From a virus, in IMG/VR virus record IMGVR_UViG_3300041402_000058, positions 1-31,931 of that record: DNA of 31,931 bases. One strand, given 5' to 3'. A program made the position numbers and the translations under genes. Below the pieces are notes generated by a model. That model worked only from the letters and a program-made list of their open reading frames with translations, did not search any database and was not told the DNA's origin. Each line of letters opens with the position of its first letter. Within the stretch, counting starts at the first letter, position 1. Positions 1 to 9,212 of the stretch are shown here, piece by piece.

Positions 1-3000
1 GGATGAACGGGACAGACTGCACAGGGTACAGAGCAAGCCCGGTCAAGTACCGCTCCCAAGCTTCATCTTCCCCGTCATCAGAATCGGTCAGCTGACCGCG
101 CATCATCATCTCAAATGCAACCGGGACCGCAAACAGGAACAACGCCTTTGCTGCGATGGTTGTCGGGCTATACTGCTTCGACTTCGCCCCGCGCACCAGG
201 TCACGTTCGAGATTCCAAAGTGAGCTGAAGAATGTGAAGAACATGGTGAACATCCTGGTCGCCTCACCCTGGCTGCGCATGATGCTGGGTAGATCCTTGG
301 TCAGACCGGAACCCTGCACATTCTCAACGGTGAAGTCAGCCCGCTTGAACGCCCTCTTATCGACAGCCTTGTTGAATGCATCCATGCTGTCGAAGTCATC
401 AGCATCCAGCTCAGCCTGAGCGACATCGATCTCTTTGTAATACGCAGCAAACCAGGTCGGTAGATCGACCATGTAAGTCTGAATCAATGCGATGTGCTTC
501 ATGGACACTTCTTGAGTTGCGGCAAACAGACCACGCTTTCCCTCAAGTTTCTTCATCGCGTTGCGAACTTCCCGGTCCATCGTGTTGACCCTGTTGCTCA
601 TTATCTTGGAATTCTCAGATGCAAACTTCCAAGCATCACGCATCGACTGAGGTGACCCCACCACGTGACGCAATCCACGATTGGCGTACCTTGCACCAAC
701 CTCGGCATAAGTGTTGCTCAGGCCGCTGATCTGGATGATCCCGGTGGATGCTTTGAACCCCATCATACCCAGAGTCGTACCGAAACGCAGCTTGGCAAGG
801 ATCTCCTCGAAGAATGTCTTGCTCGGTGCCTCCCGCCCATCCTTGGCGATGTCATTCAACCAGGGTTTAATCTGCCGGTATTCGTCCCTTCCAATTTTCC
901 TGATCATCGCCTCAGCAATGTCGGGGTCATTGGTCAGCTTGTGGATCTGACGCACAGCATTGAAGTGGGTGATGTAATGGATCACCTCCTGAATGTGATT
1001 CGGCACCACATCAAGACTCAGGCGGATCGGTGCGAAATACTGAGTACGTTCGATCTTGGCCCCGGTGTCTGCGTTCGGCTTCAGGAACCCACCATCCGCG
1101 AACATAGATCTCGTCTGCTCGTCGATCTTGTCCTGAGTATCAGACGCCCTCTTGCTGCGGAAAGGATCGTACTTGATGGGGTAGTAACCACCGGTCACTT
1201 CACCGAAAGGTGTCTGAAGCTTCTCAGCTTCAACCTTCGGAAGAGTCAAACCGCTGGTTGCCTTGTGAACTTCAGCCATTTTGGGAAACAGAAGATCGAT
1301 CTGGTTCCAGATGAGTTCAACCAGCTTCCAATCGTTCTCGTTCATGTGAGTCAGAACAGCCTGGAGCTGGGGATTCTCTACGGTGATCTGAGCTTCAGCC
1401 GAATCGATGGGCACCCATCCCTCACCCTTGAGCATCTTCTCCAGGTTCGAACGATTGCCAGCATTCAGCGCAACACTGAGGATCTGGTGACCGAGGAGAT
1501 GATCGTCAATCTCAGGAATCCAGATCTTGCGGTTGTGCCGAGCCATGTCTTTCTTGCTGCGGTTCTTGATCGCGTCCATGACCACGGTGCCGACTTCGTT
1601 CCAGATCTTCTGTTCCTCGGCAACAGCGTCGGTGATCGGTTGAATCATGAGATCGTGAGAAAGACCGACACGCTTCCCGCCGTCGAGCCATGACGCAAGC
1701 ATTGGGATCTTGGTCATCTGCGAGATCGCCCAATTGAACTTTTTGACTACTCCACCTGAGACGATATCGGTCCTGGATGCGTTGAACTTGTCAGGCAGAT
1801 TCTCAAGCTGGTCGAGCCATTCCTTTTTGACCTCGTTGAACTCAAGAACCTCTTCATCCTTCTTGATCCGATTAGCGAATCGGGCGACATGGTTCAGGTT
1901 CTTCAGGGAATCATGAATCCCTTCGAGCACGTCGAACGGAACCTCTTTGTAATGCATCCTGAAGTTCTCAGCCAAGACCTCTTTGATCATCTGAATGTTG
2001 TCGCCATCTTCGGCACGTTGGATCGCCCACGCCTCGATGTTCTGCCGGTCAACCTGAGCACCCCTGACGGACCCTTTGAACTGGAACCTGTTGAGGATGC
2101 CGTCGATCTGGTCGAGATACCCGTTGCCAGCCTTCGCCAGTTCAGTTCTGACGGACTTCTTGCTGAAGCGCCTGGTGAAGCGTTCAATCAGTGCTCCACG
2201 CTCCTGAGCCTCAACAGCAGCCCGCCACAGGTAGAAGTTCATCGCCTGCTGCGTCTTGTGCTGCAACGCAAGACCTCGATCACCAGAGGTGACAGCATCC
2301 CGTGCAGCAACAGCAGACTTGATCTCAGCTCTGCGATACTTCGCCGGTCTGATCTTGTTCAGCGGCAGTCTGCCGATGTTCTCCTTAGCGAGTTGCTTGA
2401 TGGTCATCCGGTCGATGCTGGGAACACGCTGACCTTTGCTGAGCTGCTTCAGTTCGCTGAGGATCACCCGCCCACGTTCCTCATTGTGCGCAGCTTCCTC
2501 GGCTTCCTGTGCGATGGTGCCGTCGTTGAGGATATCACCGTGCTCAACCCGCATCTCTGCTTCAGCCTGCTGATCGGCAAGCTCCCTGATCGACCGAGCA
2601 TTGAGGATTTCATTCAACATCTCATGACCAGACTTGAAGCCGAGGAACGCAGCAGCGTCATCAGGTGTAAGACTCAAAACTGGAACATCAACTATATTAT
2701 TTTTTACAGGGGCACCGGCGATAAGGATTTCATCAAAAGCAGAATCAACATCAAAAGTGACACCTGACGAGCTGCGAACAGTCTTAATGTCTCCAGTATC
2801 TTTCGTGATGATCATCTCATCAGGGATGCCAACAGGTGTGACACCGAGGAAAGTGTCACCTATTTCCAGATTTCCAGTCACGAAAGGTTCAGCAATATCA
2901 GCAGCACGGGATTTTGTAAAACCAATAGCGTCATTGACAATCACCTGATGCCTATCGTTCAACGGTTTCCCTATCGCCGCTTTCCTCAAGGCTGCGACAG

Positions 3001-6000
3001 TTTCCCTCTTCGAATAACCAGCATTAATATACCAAGGGTTGTCAACCTCATTAACTGAGAGTTCGGCAGAATTGATATTTTCCGCCATGATCCCAAGACC
3101 ATCCTTCATGAACTCGGAATGAAGTTGGATGTCTGGGGATTTTCCGATAACAGTCATGTTGCGGAGAGCTGGGGGAATCTTCTTAATGTCCAGGAGATCC
3201 TTGGTCATCGCCCGGTCAATCTTGATGTCGCCACCCTTCGCCTTGAGTCGATCAATCGCAGCATAGACGGGTTGAGCTTTCAACTGCTCAGTGATGGTTG
3301 CAGCTCGCTCCTGCTTTTCGTCCTTCCACCAGGTTTCAGTTTGCCGGGTCAGTTCCTTGAAGATCTTTTCCCGAAGAGTCTCATTCGCCTTGTCTGTGGC
3401 ACCCTGCGCCTTCTTCTTGTAAGCCTCGAACTCATCCTGAGTCATCCCTGCCATCGCTGCATCGGTGAACAGCGGCCTGTACCGATCAGCAGCTTCAGCA
3501 GCGGCAATCTGCTCCTCGGTGGCGATCATCCGATCCAAGACTTTGCGCATCTGGTTATCAAGCTTCACGTTGAGCTGACCACGGACCCGGCGATACAGGT
3601 CAGTCAGCCACCGGGCGAATGCTCTGAAGGCGTCACGCAGCTCCACCGAAGGGGCTTTACCTTCCATCAGATAAGTCTCGAAGCCCCGTGCAAACTGCTC
3701 ATGAGTGGCTCTGCGGATTGCGTCATCGATAACCGGGTCAGTAGTGCCGCCTTCATCGAGCCACATGGTGACCTGGTCGGTGGTTACATTAATGTCCTGG
3801 TCAGACTGCTTCTCAGCCTCAGCAGCCACAGCAGCAGCGTTGCGCTTGAACCAGTCGTTGATTGCAACCATTCCTTCAGGGTTCAACTTCTTCTCCATCT
3901 CCAGGAAGAAGTGAGCCGTTTCGTGCAGGAATGTGGACAAGTCACTTGACTCAGTGAGTCTGATCAGATTGTTCTCAGGGTCGAAGAATCCACGTGCTTC
4001 TTGTCGCAGGATGTTGGGGTCGGTCGGATCGAAAGTTCCACGATTGAAAACGGATTTGACCTGCGTTGGTTCGAACGCCACCACCTCAAAAGCTATACCT
4101 TTCTCGTTGTAAGATATGACACCGTCGAACCCTGCTTCCGTGAGTTTAGCAGTTCTCTCAGCAGCACCTCCAACACCTAACTCAGTTACACCGAGATCAA
4201 GAAGTCTCTGTCTCGTATCGTCACCCCTGCGTTTTATGAACGGATTTTTCAGACTGACGTATACGGGGTATACTGCGGTTCTGCCTGTTGGTCGTATTAC
4301 GCTGTCTTGAGCATAAGCACCAGCATAATCGGAATCTTCTGAAAAATAGAAACCTTTTCCGTTGAAACCTTCGTCAGTTTTCGAACCGATAGTTTCAGGG
4401 GAGAACTCAGTCAGATCGGCGTTAGTACCGTGATAAACCACCAACGGAGCACCCGATTCATCAATCACTTTCGACTCACCGAACCATGCGTCAAACTCAG
4501 GTGTGTCAGTCACGACCTCACCTTGCTCATACACCTGACCCTGAGTCAAAGCAGCATCTTGATCATTCAGGACAGCCGCACGTTCAGCCAACTCAGCTTG
4601 CTTCTCAACAAACGGACCCTCAACCCTGAACCCCGCCGCCTGGTAGATCTCCTGAACGCTCTGACCAGTCTCCTGAGCCTTGACAGTCGCCCATGCGGGG
4701 ATGAGTTGAGCCGAGATGCTGGCAACCTTCTCAGTGACTCGCCCTGTGCCGATCAGCTGCGCCTTCACATCATCATAGATCGCTTGCGCCTCGGTGAACG
4801 TCTCAGCACTCTGCTCTGCCTCAGCCACCAGGGACTCAACGAACTGACGCTGTTCTTCAGGCACATTCGCCTGCTCGGTCGGAGTGAATGTGTCAGCACT
4901 CAGTCGCATGTGGGGGCGCAACGGTTCGAAGTGATCGGTGTCAGCGATGTAGGCGACAAAGTCAGCGGTGGGGATCAGCACATCGCCATCGAGCGCAACG
5001 GCTTCAGCGATCTGATCGGCCGATTCCCTGAAGGCGGGATCTTGAGTCGGATCGATGTTGTTGTCTCGAAGGTATTGCTGTAACTCTTTGCCGGGGATAT
5101 AGATCTGATCGTCCTCGGTGGCGGCTTGCTCAACGAAATCCTTGATCGCATCCGGGTTGCGGGTCTGAAGCTTCGACTCGGTTGCGAGTTCAGCAAGGTC
5201 ATTGATCTTGTCTTGCTCCGCATTGGTTTTGGCTTCGGCAACGGTGGCATCTTCAGCAAGCTTCTCGGATGCAGACTCAACAGGAGTCGCCCACCGCTCC
5301 GCACCAGCCTGAGCAATCTTGGCACCACCAGCCATCAGCACGGTTTGGGCTGCCGTCTGAAGGAAGGTGTCAACCTGATCCTGCGTCCAGTGTTCACGGC
5401 TGGTCAGATACTCCTTGACCTCGTCAACACGCTTCTCAGGGTCAGTCTCAGCGAAGAACACATCAGCGGATCGCTGCAGAGCTGTGGCAATAGCTTCACC
5501 GGGAAACTCAGCCATCAGGAAATCAACAGCAGCCTTGCTGAACTTCTTACCGGGTTTGATCATCGCAGCGAAACGGACAAACGGTAATAACTCAGTCCCG
5601 GCTTCAACCGTACCCTGAAACGCTGCATTCTGAAATGCTTCGTCAGGAGGTATCCCATCGGCACGGCTATCTGCATAAACTGTACCGAAAGTCTGAGTTC
5701 CCATAAGAGTCAAAGCAAGTGCTGGGTTTCGTGCAAGAGCACCAAGGAGAAGTCCCGGCGTCTGCTGAGTCAGCGAGTCGATAGCACCCGTGAAGACTTC
5801 ACCGGCTTTCGTCACGGTGGGGTCTTCCTTGTCGATCTGCTCAAGCACCATCTGAGCCTCGTTGTAAAGCTCTTGAGGAAGCTTGTTCACGGTGCGGGGA
5901 TCGACCAAGGAGAACGCAGCAAACTCCTCTTCTCGACCAGGAGGGATGTGCTTCGTCGCCGACTCCTGGAAAGCAGAGATGATCCCGGCGAGACTCTTCT

Positions 6001-6589
6001 CACCACCGGCGATAGCTCTCGCACCAAAGGACTTCGCTATATTGGGGATGTCGGTAGTGAGGAATTGAGCGAAAGATGATTTGCTGGAATCGACTGACTC
6101 CTGTCGCTGAGTCTCCTCAAGCTGCTCCCACCACTCTTTACCTTTAACGTTGCGCTCAATCCCAGCAAGAACCTCGGTGTCATCGTAAGCCTGTGAAGCG
6201 TTAGTGTGATCGGTCAGGAAGGACAATGTAACAGGGGACGTTCGACCGAGTTCAGCAAAGTCGATCTGATCGAACTTCTGCTGAGCCTTGACACTGTCCA
6301 TGTTGCGCTGGACAACATCGGTGGGAATGCCGGTCTGCTTCGACAGCTTGGCAGCTTCAGCCCATTGATTCGGATCTTGCTTGGTGGCATCCATCATGGT
6401 CGAACGAACGGGAGAGTTCTGAGCGTCACTCAGCGTCTCGGTGAACTTCTTGTCAGCGAAGATCGAATCAAACGACCTCTTACTCGGTTCAAAGGTCGGT
6501 GCCGACAGGACATCACGAATCGGCTCATCCCGAACAAGAGAAGTTCCTTCAGATTCGAGAGTGTCAAACGCCTTATTAAAATCAGTCAT
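1..6589 (-). CDS. Giant polyvalent internal virion protein with ADP-ribosyltransferase-like and zincin domains (partial, runs off left edge)
   Basis: An ATG at 6589 overlaps the previous stop by 8 bases, and the frame stays open for 2196 codons to the window edge, so the C-terminus is missing. Order seen: a helical N-terminus; a Gly/Ala-rich hydrophobic stretch at about residues 270-335; an ART-like domain at about 715-845 with VVYHGT (H720), GKGFYFSED (Y748) and FEPTQVKS (E840/Q843 as third catalytic position); then NRGTFDPTDPNIL leading into a zincin motif HETAHFFLE (H889, E890, H893); then a long alpha-helical region; and a hydrophobic segment near 2145-2160. ART plus metallopeptidase plus large helical filler is the known pattern of phage polyvalent proteins. 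The position after gp13-, gp14- and gp15-like genes corresponds to T7 gp16, so ejection into the host with the DNA is inferred. I see no lytic transglycosylase motif. The domain calls are pattern recognition, not a profile search. Confidence 0.85.
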   Translation of the reverse strand, partial: MTDFNKAFDTLESEGTSLVRDEPIRDVLSAPTFEPSKRSFDSIFADKKFTETLSDAQNSPVRSTMMDATKQDPNQWAEAAKLSKQTGIPTDVVQRNMDSVKAQQKFDQIDFAELGRTSPVTLSFLTDHTNASQAYDDTEVLAGIERNVKGKEWWEQLEETQRQESVDSSKSSFAQFLTTDIPNIAKSFGARAIAGGEKSLAGIISAFQESATKHIPPGREEEFAAFSLVDPRTVNKLPQELYNEAQMVLEQIDKEDPTVTKAGEVFTGAIDSLTQQTPGLLLGALARNPALALTLMGTQTFGTVYADSRADGIPPDEAFQNAAFQGTVEAGTELLPFVRFAAMIKPGKKFSKAAVDFLMAEFPGEAIATALQRSADVFFAETDPEKRVDEVKEYLTSREHWTQDQVDTFLQTAAQTVLMAGGAKIAQAGAERWATPVESASEKLAEDATVAEAKTNAEQDKINDLAELATESKLQTRNPDAIKDFVEQAATEDDQIYIPGKELQQYLRDNNIDPTQDPAFRESADQIAEAVALDGDVLIPTADFVAYIADTDHFEPLRPHMRLSADTFTPTEQANVPEEQRQFVESLVAEAEQSAETFTEAQAIYDDVKAQLIGTGRVTEKVASISAQLIPAWATVKAQETGQSVQEIYQAAGFRVEGPFVEKQAELAERAAVLNDQDAALTQGQVYEQGEVVTDTPEFDAWFGESKVIDESGAPLVVYHGTNADLTEFSPETIGSKTDEGFNGKGFYFSEDSDYAGAYAQDSVIRPTGRTAVYPVYVSLKNPFIKRRGDDTRQRLLDLGVTELGVGGAAERTAKLTEAGFDGVISYNEKGIAFEVVAFEPTQVKSVFNRGTFDPTDPNILRQEARGFFDPENNLIRLTESSDLSTFLHETAHFFLEMEKKLNPEGMVAINDWFKRNAAAVAAEAEKQSDQDINVTTDQVTMWLDEGGTTDPVIDDAIRRATHEQFARGFETYLMEGKAPSVELRDAFRAFARWLTDLYRRVRGQLNVKLDNQMRKVLDRMIATEEQIAAAEAADRYRPLFTDAAMAGMTQDEFEAYKKKAQGATDKANETLREKIFKELTRQTETWWKDEKQERAATITEQLKAQPVYAAIDRLKAKGGDIKIDRAMTKDLLDIKKIPPALRNMTVIGKSPDIQLHSEFMKDGLGIMAENINSAELSVNEVDNPWYINAGYSKRETVAALRKAAIGKPLNDRHQVIVNDAIGFTKSRAADIAEPFVTGNLEIGDTFLGVTPVGIPDEMIITKDTGDIKTVRSSSGVTFDVDSAFDEILIAGAPVKNNIVDVPVLSLTPDDAAAFLGFKSGHEMLNEILNARSIRELADQQAEAEMRVEHGDILNDGTIAQEAEEAAHNEERGRVILSELKQLSKGQRVPSIDRMTIKQLAKENIGRLPLNKIRPAKYRRAEIKSAVAARDAVTSGDRGLALQHKTQQAMNFYLWRAAVEAQERGALIERFTRRFSKKSVRTELAKAGNGYLDQIDGILNRFQFKGSVRGAQVDRQNIEAWAIQRAEDGDNIQMIKEVLAENFRMHYKEVPFDVLEGIHDSLKNLNHVARFANRIKKDEEVLEFNEVKKEWLDQLENLPDKFNASRTDIVSGGVVKKFNWAISQMTKIPMLASWLDGGKRVGLSHDLMIQPITDAVAEEQKIWNEVGTVVMDAIKNRSKKDMARHNRKIWIPEIDDHLLGHQILSVALNAGNRSNLEKMLKGEGWVPIDSAEAQITVENPQLQAVLTHMNENDWKLVELIWNQIDLLFPKMAEVHKATSGLTLPKVEAEKLQTPFGEVTGGYYPIKYDPFRSKRASDTQDKIDEQTRSMFADGGFLKPNADTGAKIERTQYFAPIRLSLDVVPNHIQEVIHYITHFNAVRQIHKLTNDPDIAEAMIRKIGRDEYRQIKPWLNDIAKDGREAPSKTFFEEILAKLRFGTTLGMMGFKASTGIIQISGLSNTYAEVGARYANRGLRHVVGSPQSMRDAWKFASENSKIMSNRVNTMDREVRNAMKKLEGKRGLFAATQEVSMKHIALIQTYMVDLPTWFAAYYKEIDVAQAELDADDFDSMDAFNKAVDKRAFKRADFTVENVQGSGLTKDLPSIMRSQGEATRMFTMFFTFFSSLWNLERDLVRGAKSKQYSPTTIAAKALFLFAVPVAFEMMMRGQLTDSDDGEDEAWERYLTGLALYPVQSVPFI

Positions 6590-8186
6590 CGAGTATCCCC
6601 GCCTTCACGGAAGCCTGGAAAAGTTTGATCATGTTTTCGGAGTTTACAGATATACCACGTTTCCGCAACTCTGAGGCAAGAATATCGAAATGCTGCGGCG
6701 GGACATTGGTGAGATCCCGCGTGGTGTCGAAGAAGAAACCTTTATCCGTGACAACAGTCTGCACCAAGTTATCGAGAGCACCACGAAACTCCTGGTCAGT
6801 CAGTTTGGAACCCTTCTGCTGCTCCATCGCATTGACCTGATCACCCACCAGACCGTAGAACTCATTCACAAACTCAGCATCTCTTTTCTTGTTGATCGGT
6901 CTGCCGAGAAGCTGCTCGATGGTCCCCTTGGTCTGAGCGGATGCCGATTGAATCCGGGTTGACTCGTTATCCTTGTTGCCGTTTCGAGCAGCAATCACGG
7001 CATTCTGAAGCTTGCTCCGATCAGTCTTGTTCAGGTAGGTGTAATGATCAGTCGGGTTGACCTTCGCCAGATCAGCAGTCGGCAAACTCATCAGGTCAGT
7101 GTATTTCTGTGAATCAGTGATGATCTCCTTTCCGGTTGCAAACGCCTGTTCAGCAGCAAGCAGGGCGTCACGACCCTTCGGACCAATCGAATCAAGCTCC
7201 TCTTGAGGGACATCACGGTAAAACATGTCACCATTGGATATCTGCTGATCCCGGTTGTTGATGATGTCGTTGTTGAACTGCTCCGTGGCTCTCTGATCGG
7301 CTGAGTTCAGATTGGTGATCTGACGTTCGATCTCCTTGCGTTGGTCAGGATTCTCTTCAGCCCGTGCCTCGGCAAGCATCTCGTTCAGAGGTTTACCAGG
7401 TTGATATATCTCAGCAACCGATCTGGTGACCGCTTGCTTGTCCTGCTCCTTGGTGATCTTCTCGTTGATCCTGATCAGGTCAGATCCTTCAAGCATCTTT
7501 CCGAACTGTTCCTTCAGAGACTCAGCAGCCGGGACATCCTTGCGAGACAGCGCACCGTCTATCGCAGAGGACACGAAGGTTGATCTATACGCCTCAAGGT
7601 CACGCTGTGTCTGCTCCTGACCGATCAGTTCTTGCCGGTCAAGGATCGCCAACTCACCAAGGGAGAGATGTGTCAGAAGCTCTTGATCGTCGTTGTAATA
7701 AAGGGTTGCGTTCTTGATCGCATTGCCTTCCTGAGCCTTGCTGTTCGATAACTGCCAAACCCTCTGACCCTTTGACGAGTGGCGAAAAATAGCCTCATTG
7801 TCACGCACCATCCGAGCATTCGCGGCAGATTGAAATAGAGCCTTTGCACCAGGGGATTCGATGCCGTCTCGATGCTGACGCATCAGCTCATCAATGTTCT
7901 TTCGAATCCCATCGGCACCATCGACAGCCGCACGACCCTGAGTGTTGTAATAACCATCATTCGGGTTGAAAAGGGATTCATTCTTGTCATTATCGAAATC
8001 AAGCAAAGCGGATTCAGCGGAGGCTTCGTCACGCCTCTGCCCGAAAGCAGCAACTTGCTGACCGACTTGACCAACAGCTCTACCAACTTGCCTCAGCCCC
8101 GAACTGACGTCAACCGCTTGCGCTCTCGGTTGCGCCACAATCGGTGCATCGACCGTCGGTGTCGTTATTCTTGGGATCACTGGCAT
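6582..8186 (-). CDS. Internal virion protein (T7 gp15 position), 534 aa
   Basis: A 534-residue, mostly hydrophilic and helical protein starting MPVIPRITTPTVDAP. A low-complexity N-terminus with a VGRAVGQVGQQVAAFGQRR segment (residues about 33-52) precedes a long Asp/Gln/Asn-rich body, and no enzyme motif or membrane span is visible. It lies between a gp14-like protein and the giant gp16-position protein, with its stop overlapping that gene's ATG. By analogy with podovirus internal core proteins it is likely part of the ejection conduit. A GTGAGG ribosome site sits upstream of the ATG. Function rests on position and composition rather than on recognised residues. Confidence 0.75.
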   Translation of the reverse strand: MPVIPRITTPTVDAPIVAQPRAQAVDVSSGLRQVGRAVGQVGQQVAAFGQRRDEASAESALLDFDNDKNESLFNPNDGYYNTQGRAAVDGADGIRKNIDELMRQHRDGIESPGAKALFQSAANARMVRDNEAIFRHSSKGQRVWQLSNSKAQEGNAIKNATLYYNDDQELLTHLSLGELAILDRQELIGQEQTQRDLEAYRSTFVSSAIDGALSRKDVPAAESLKEQFGKMLEGSDLIRINEKITKEQDKQAVTRSVAEIYQPGKPLNEMLAEARAEENPDQRKEIERQITNLNSADQRATEQFNNDIINNRDQQISNGDMFYRDVPQEELDSIGPKGRDALLAAEQAFATGKEIITDSQKYTDLMSLPTADLAKVNPTDHYTYLNKTDRSKLQNAVIAARNGNKDNESTRIQSASAQTKGTIEQLLGRPINKKRDAEFVNEFYGLVGDQVNAMEQQKGSKLTDQEFRGALDNLVQTVVTDKGFFFDTTRDLTNVPPQHFDILASELRKRGISVNSENMIKLFQASVKAGILDD

Positions 8187-8194
8187 CGTTTACC

Positions 8195-8743
8195 TCACGG
8201 TCTGATCAGCGAGAAAGGACTTTGTGTGGTGCCACTTGTTCCTTGACCAAGTTGAAACCACTTCGGTGCAACTTTTCCTGGAGTGCTCAAAGCACCAGCG
8301 GCGGCACCAGCGGAACCAATGAGGGTTGCGGCTGCGCCGATTCTGCCTTGCCTCTCAGCCTGTCTACCACCGGCTTCTGTCAATTCAGCCTGAGTTTGCA
8401 ATGCGGATGCCTGTTCTTCAGCACCCTTGCGAATCCTGAGAGCACTGATTTCACCGATGCGCTCGGTCCCTTCGGTGAGAGCAAGAGGTGTGCCGAAACC
8501 AATTTCAACACCTCTGGCAGCAGCGGTAACCCTCTGTCGGGATGAAAGCTGCTGGGTTCTCTGACGCTCTTCACTCTCGGCAATGTTCGCCTTGCTTTTG
8601 ATCTCTTCAGCACGATTCTTATCGACAGCTGCATTATACTCAGCAACACTTCGATTATACCGCCCCTGGTCAGCTGATGCTTTTGCAGATAAAGCACCGG
8701 ATGCAACTTGAGCCACTACTAACACGACCGCAGGATTACACAT
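8195..8743 (-). CDS. Internal virion protein B-like (T7 gp14-like)
   Basis: A 182-residue protein starting MCNPAVVLVVAQVASGAL. It has a short hydrophobic N-terminus, a long Ala/Glu/Arg/Gln-rich helical body (about residues 20-140), a small Gly/Ala hydrophobic patch (GAAATLIGSAGAAAGAL), and a C-terminal tail. This layout and the MCxP start are typical of gp14-like virion proteins that enter the host envelope during DNA ejection. The ATG at 8743 is chosen over GTG 8749 because GAGGTG lies 8 bases upstream. The start overlaps the end of the preceding gp13-like gene, in keeping with translational coupling. Confidence 0.75.
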   Translation of the reverse strand: MCNPAVVLVVAQVASGALSAKASADQGRYNRSVAEYNAAVDKNRAEEIKSKANIAESEERQRTQQLSSRQRVTAAARGVEIGFGTPLALTEGTERIGEISALRIRKGAEEQASALQTQAELTEAGGRQAERQGRIGAAATLIGSAGAAAGALSTPGKVAPKWFQLGQGTSGTTQSPFSLIRP

Positions 8744-9212
8744 GACCACACCTCTTCATGTAGAATCGCATGAAATACTCACCAGAGTTTCTGAATAGAA
8801 CGGGTTCATCCATCTCGAAACCTATCCGCTTGAGCCACACGATACTGACACGGTTGTCAACATGCACATGATTTTCAAGCATTGTATATCTTTCGAACAA
8901 TATTGACAAGACTCTCGGTACTTCGCTGATGAAGTTTCTCCGGTATCGGAGAGCTTCGTCACACCCGAGTAGCCAGATCGTGCCGACATCGGACAGCAAT
9001 GATTGGGATACCACACCGATAATCACCAGAGGGGTACCGTCTGGGCTCAGGACAGTGACCACTTGGTCAGACTTGCTGACACCGAGTGTCAGAGCATCCA
9101 GGGGCGAGTGACCATGCGATGCCATCACTTCCACACGATCAGCCTCACGCATGTTCTGAGCGATGTGACTGACGTGATGAATGGTAGTCTCTGCGAACGT
9201 TAACTCAGCCAC
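8736..9212 (-). CDS. T7 gp13-like internal virion protein (GNAT fold, DUF2833-like)
   Basis: A 158-residue protein. The pattern of an N-terminal helix pair (NMREADRVEVMAS), a central strand pair (GTPLVIIGVVSQ, GTIWLLGCDEAL) and a C-terminal YTMLENHVHVDNRVSIVWLKRIGFE segment matches the acetyltransferase-like phage proteins of the T7 gp13 group. In that group the enzyme activity is usually considered lost and the protein aids virion morphogenesis. The start overlaps the stop of the tail tubular B-like gene by 8 bases. Its place directly before a gp14-like gene reproduces the T7 order. Whether it binds acetyl-CoA cannot be judged here. Confidence 0.75.
   Translation of the reverse strand: MAELTFAETTIHHVSHIAQNMREADRVEVMASHGHSPLDALTLGVSKSDQVVTVLSPDGTPLVIIGVVSQSLLSDVGTIWLLGCDEALRYRRNFISEVPRVLSILFERYTMLENHVHVDNRVSIVWLKRIGFEMDEPVLFRNSGEYFMRFYMKRCGHV

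Noticed and set aside
665-1693. 342-residue rightward frame
   Set aside because: Antiparallel shadow of the giant leftward gene; no ribosome site, and Leu/His/Arg-rich composition typical of reverse-strand frames. The same holds for 1889-2767, 3119-3949 and 4430-5083.
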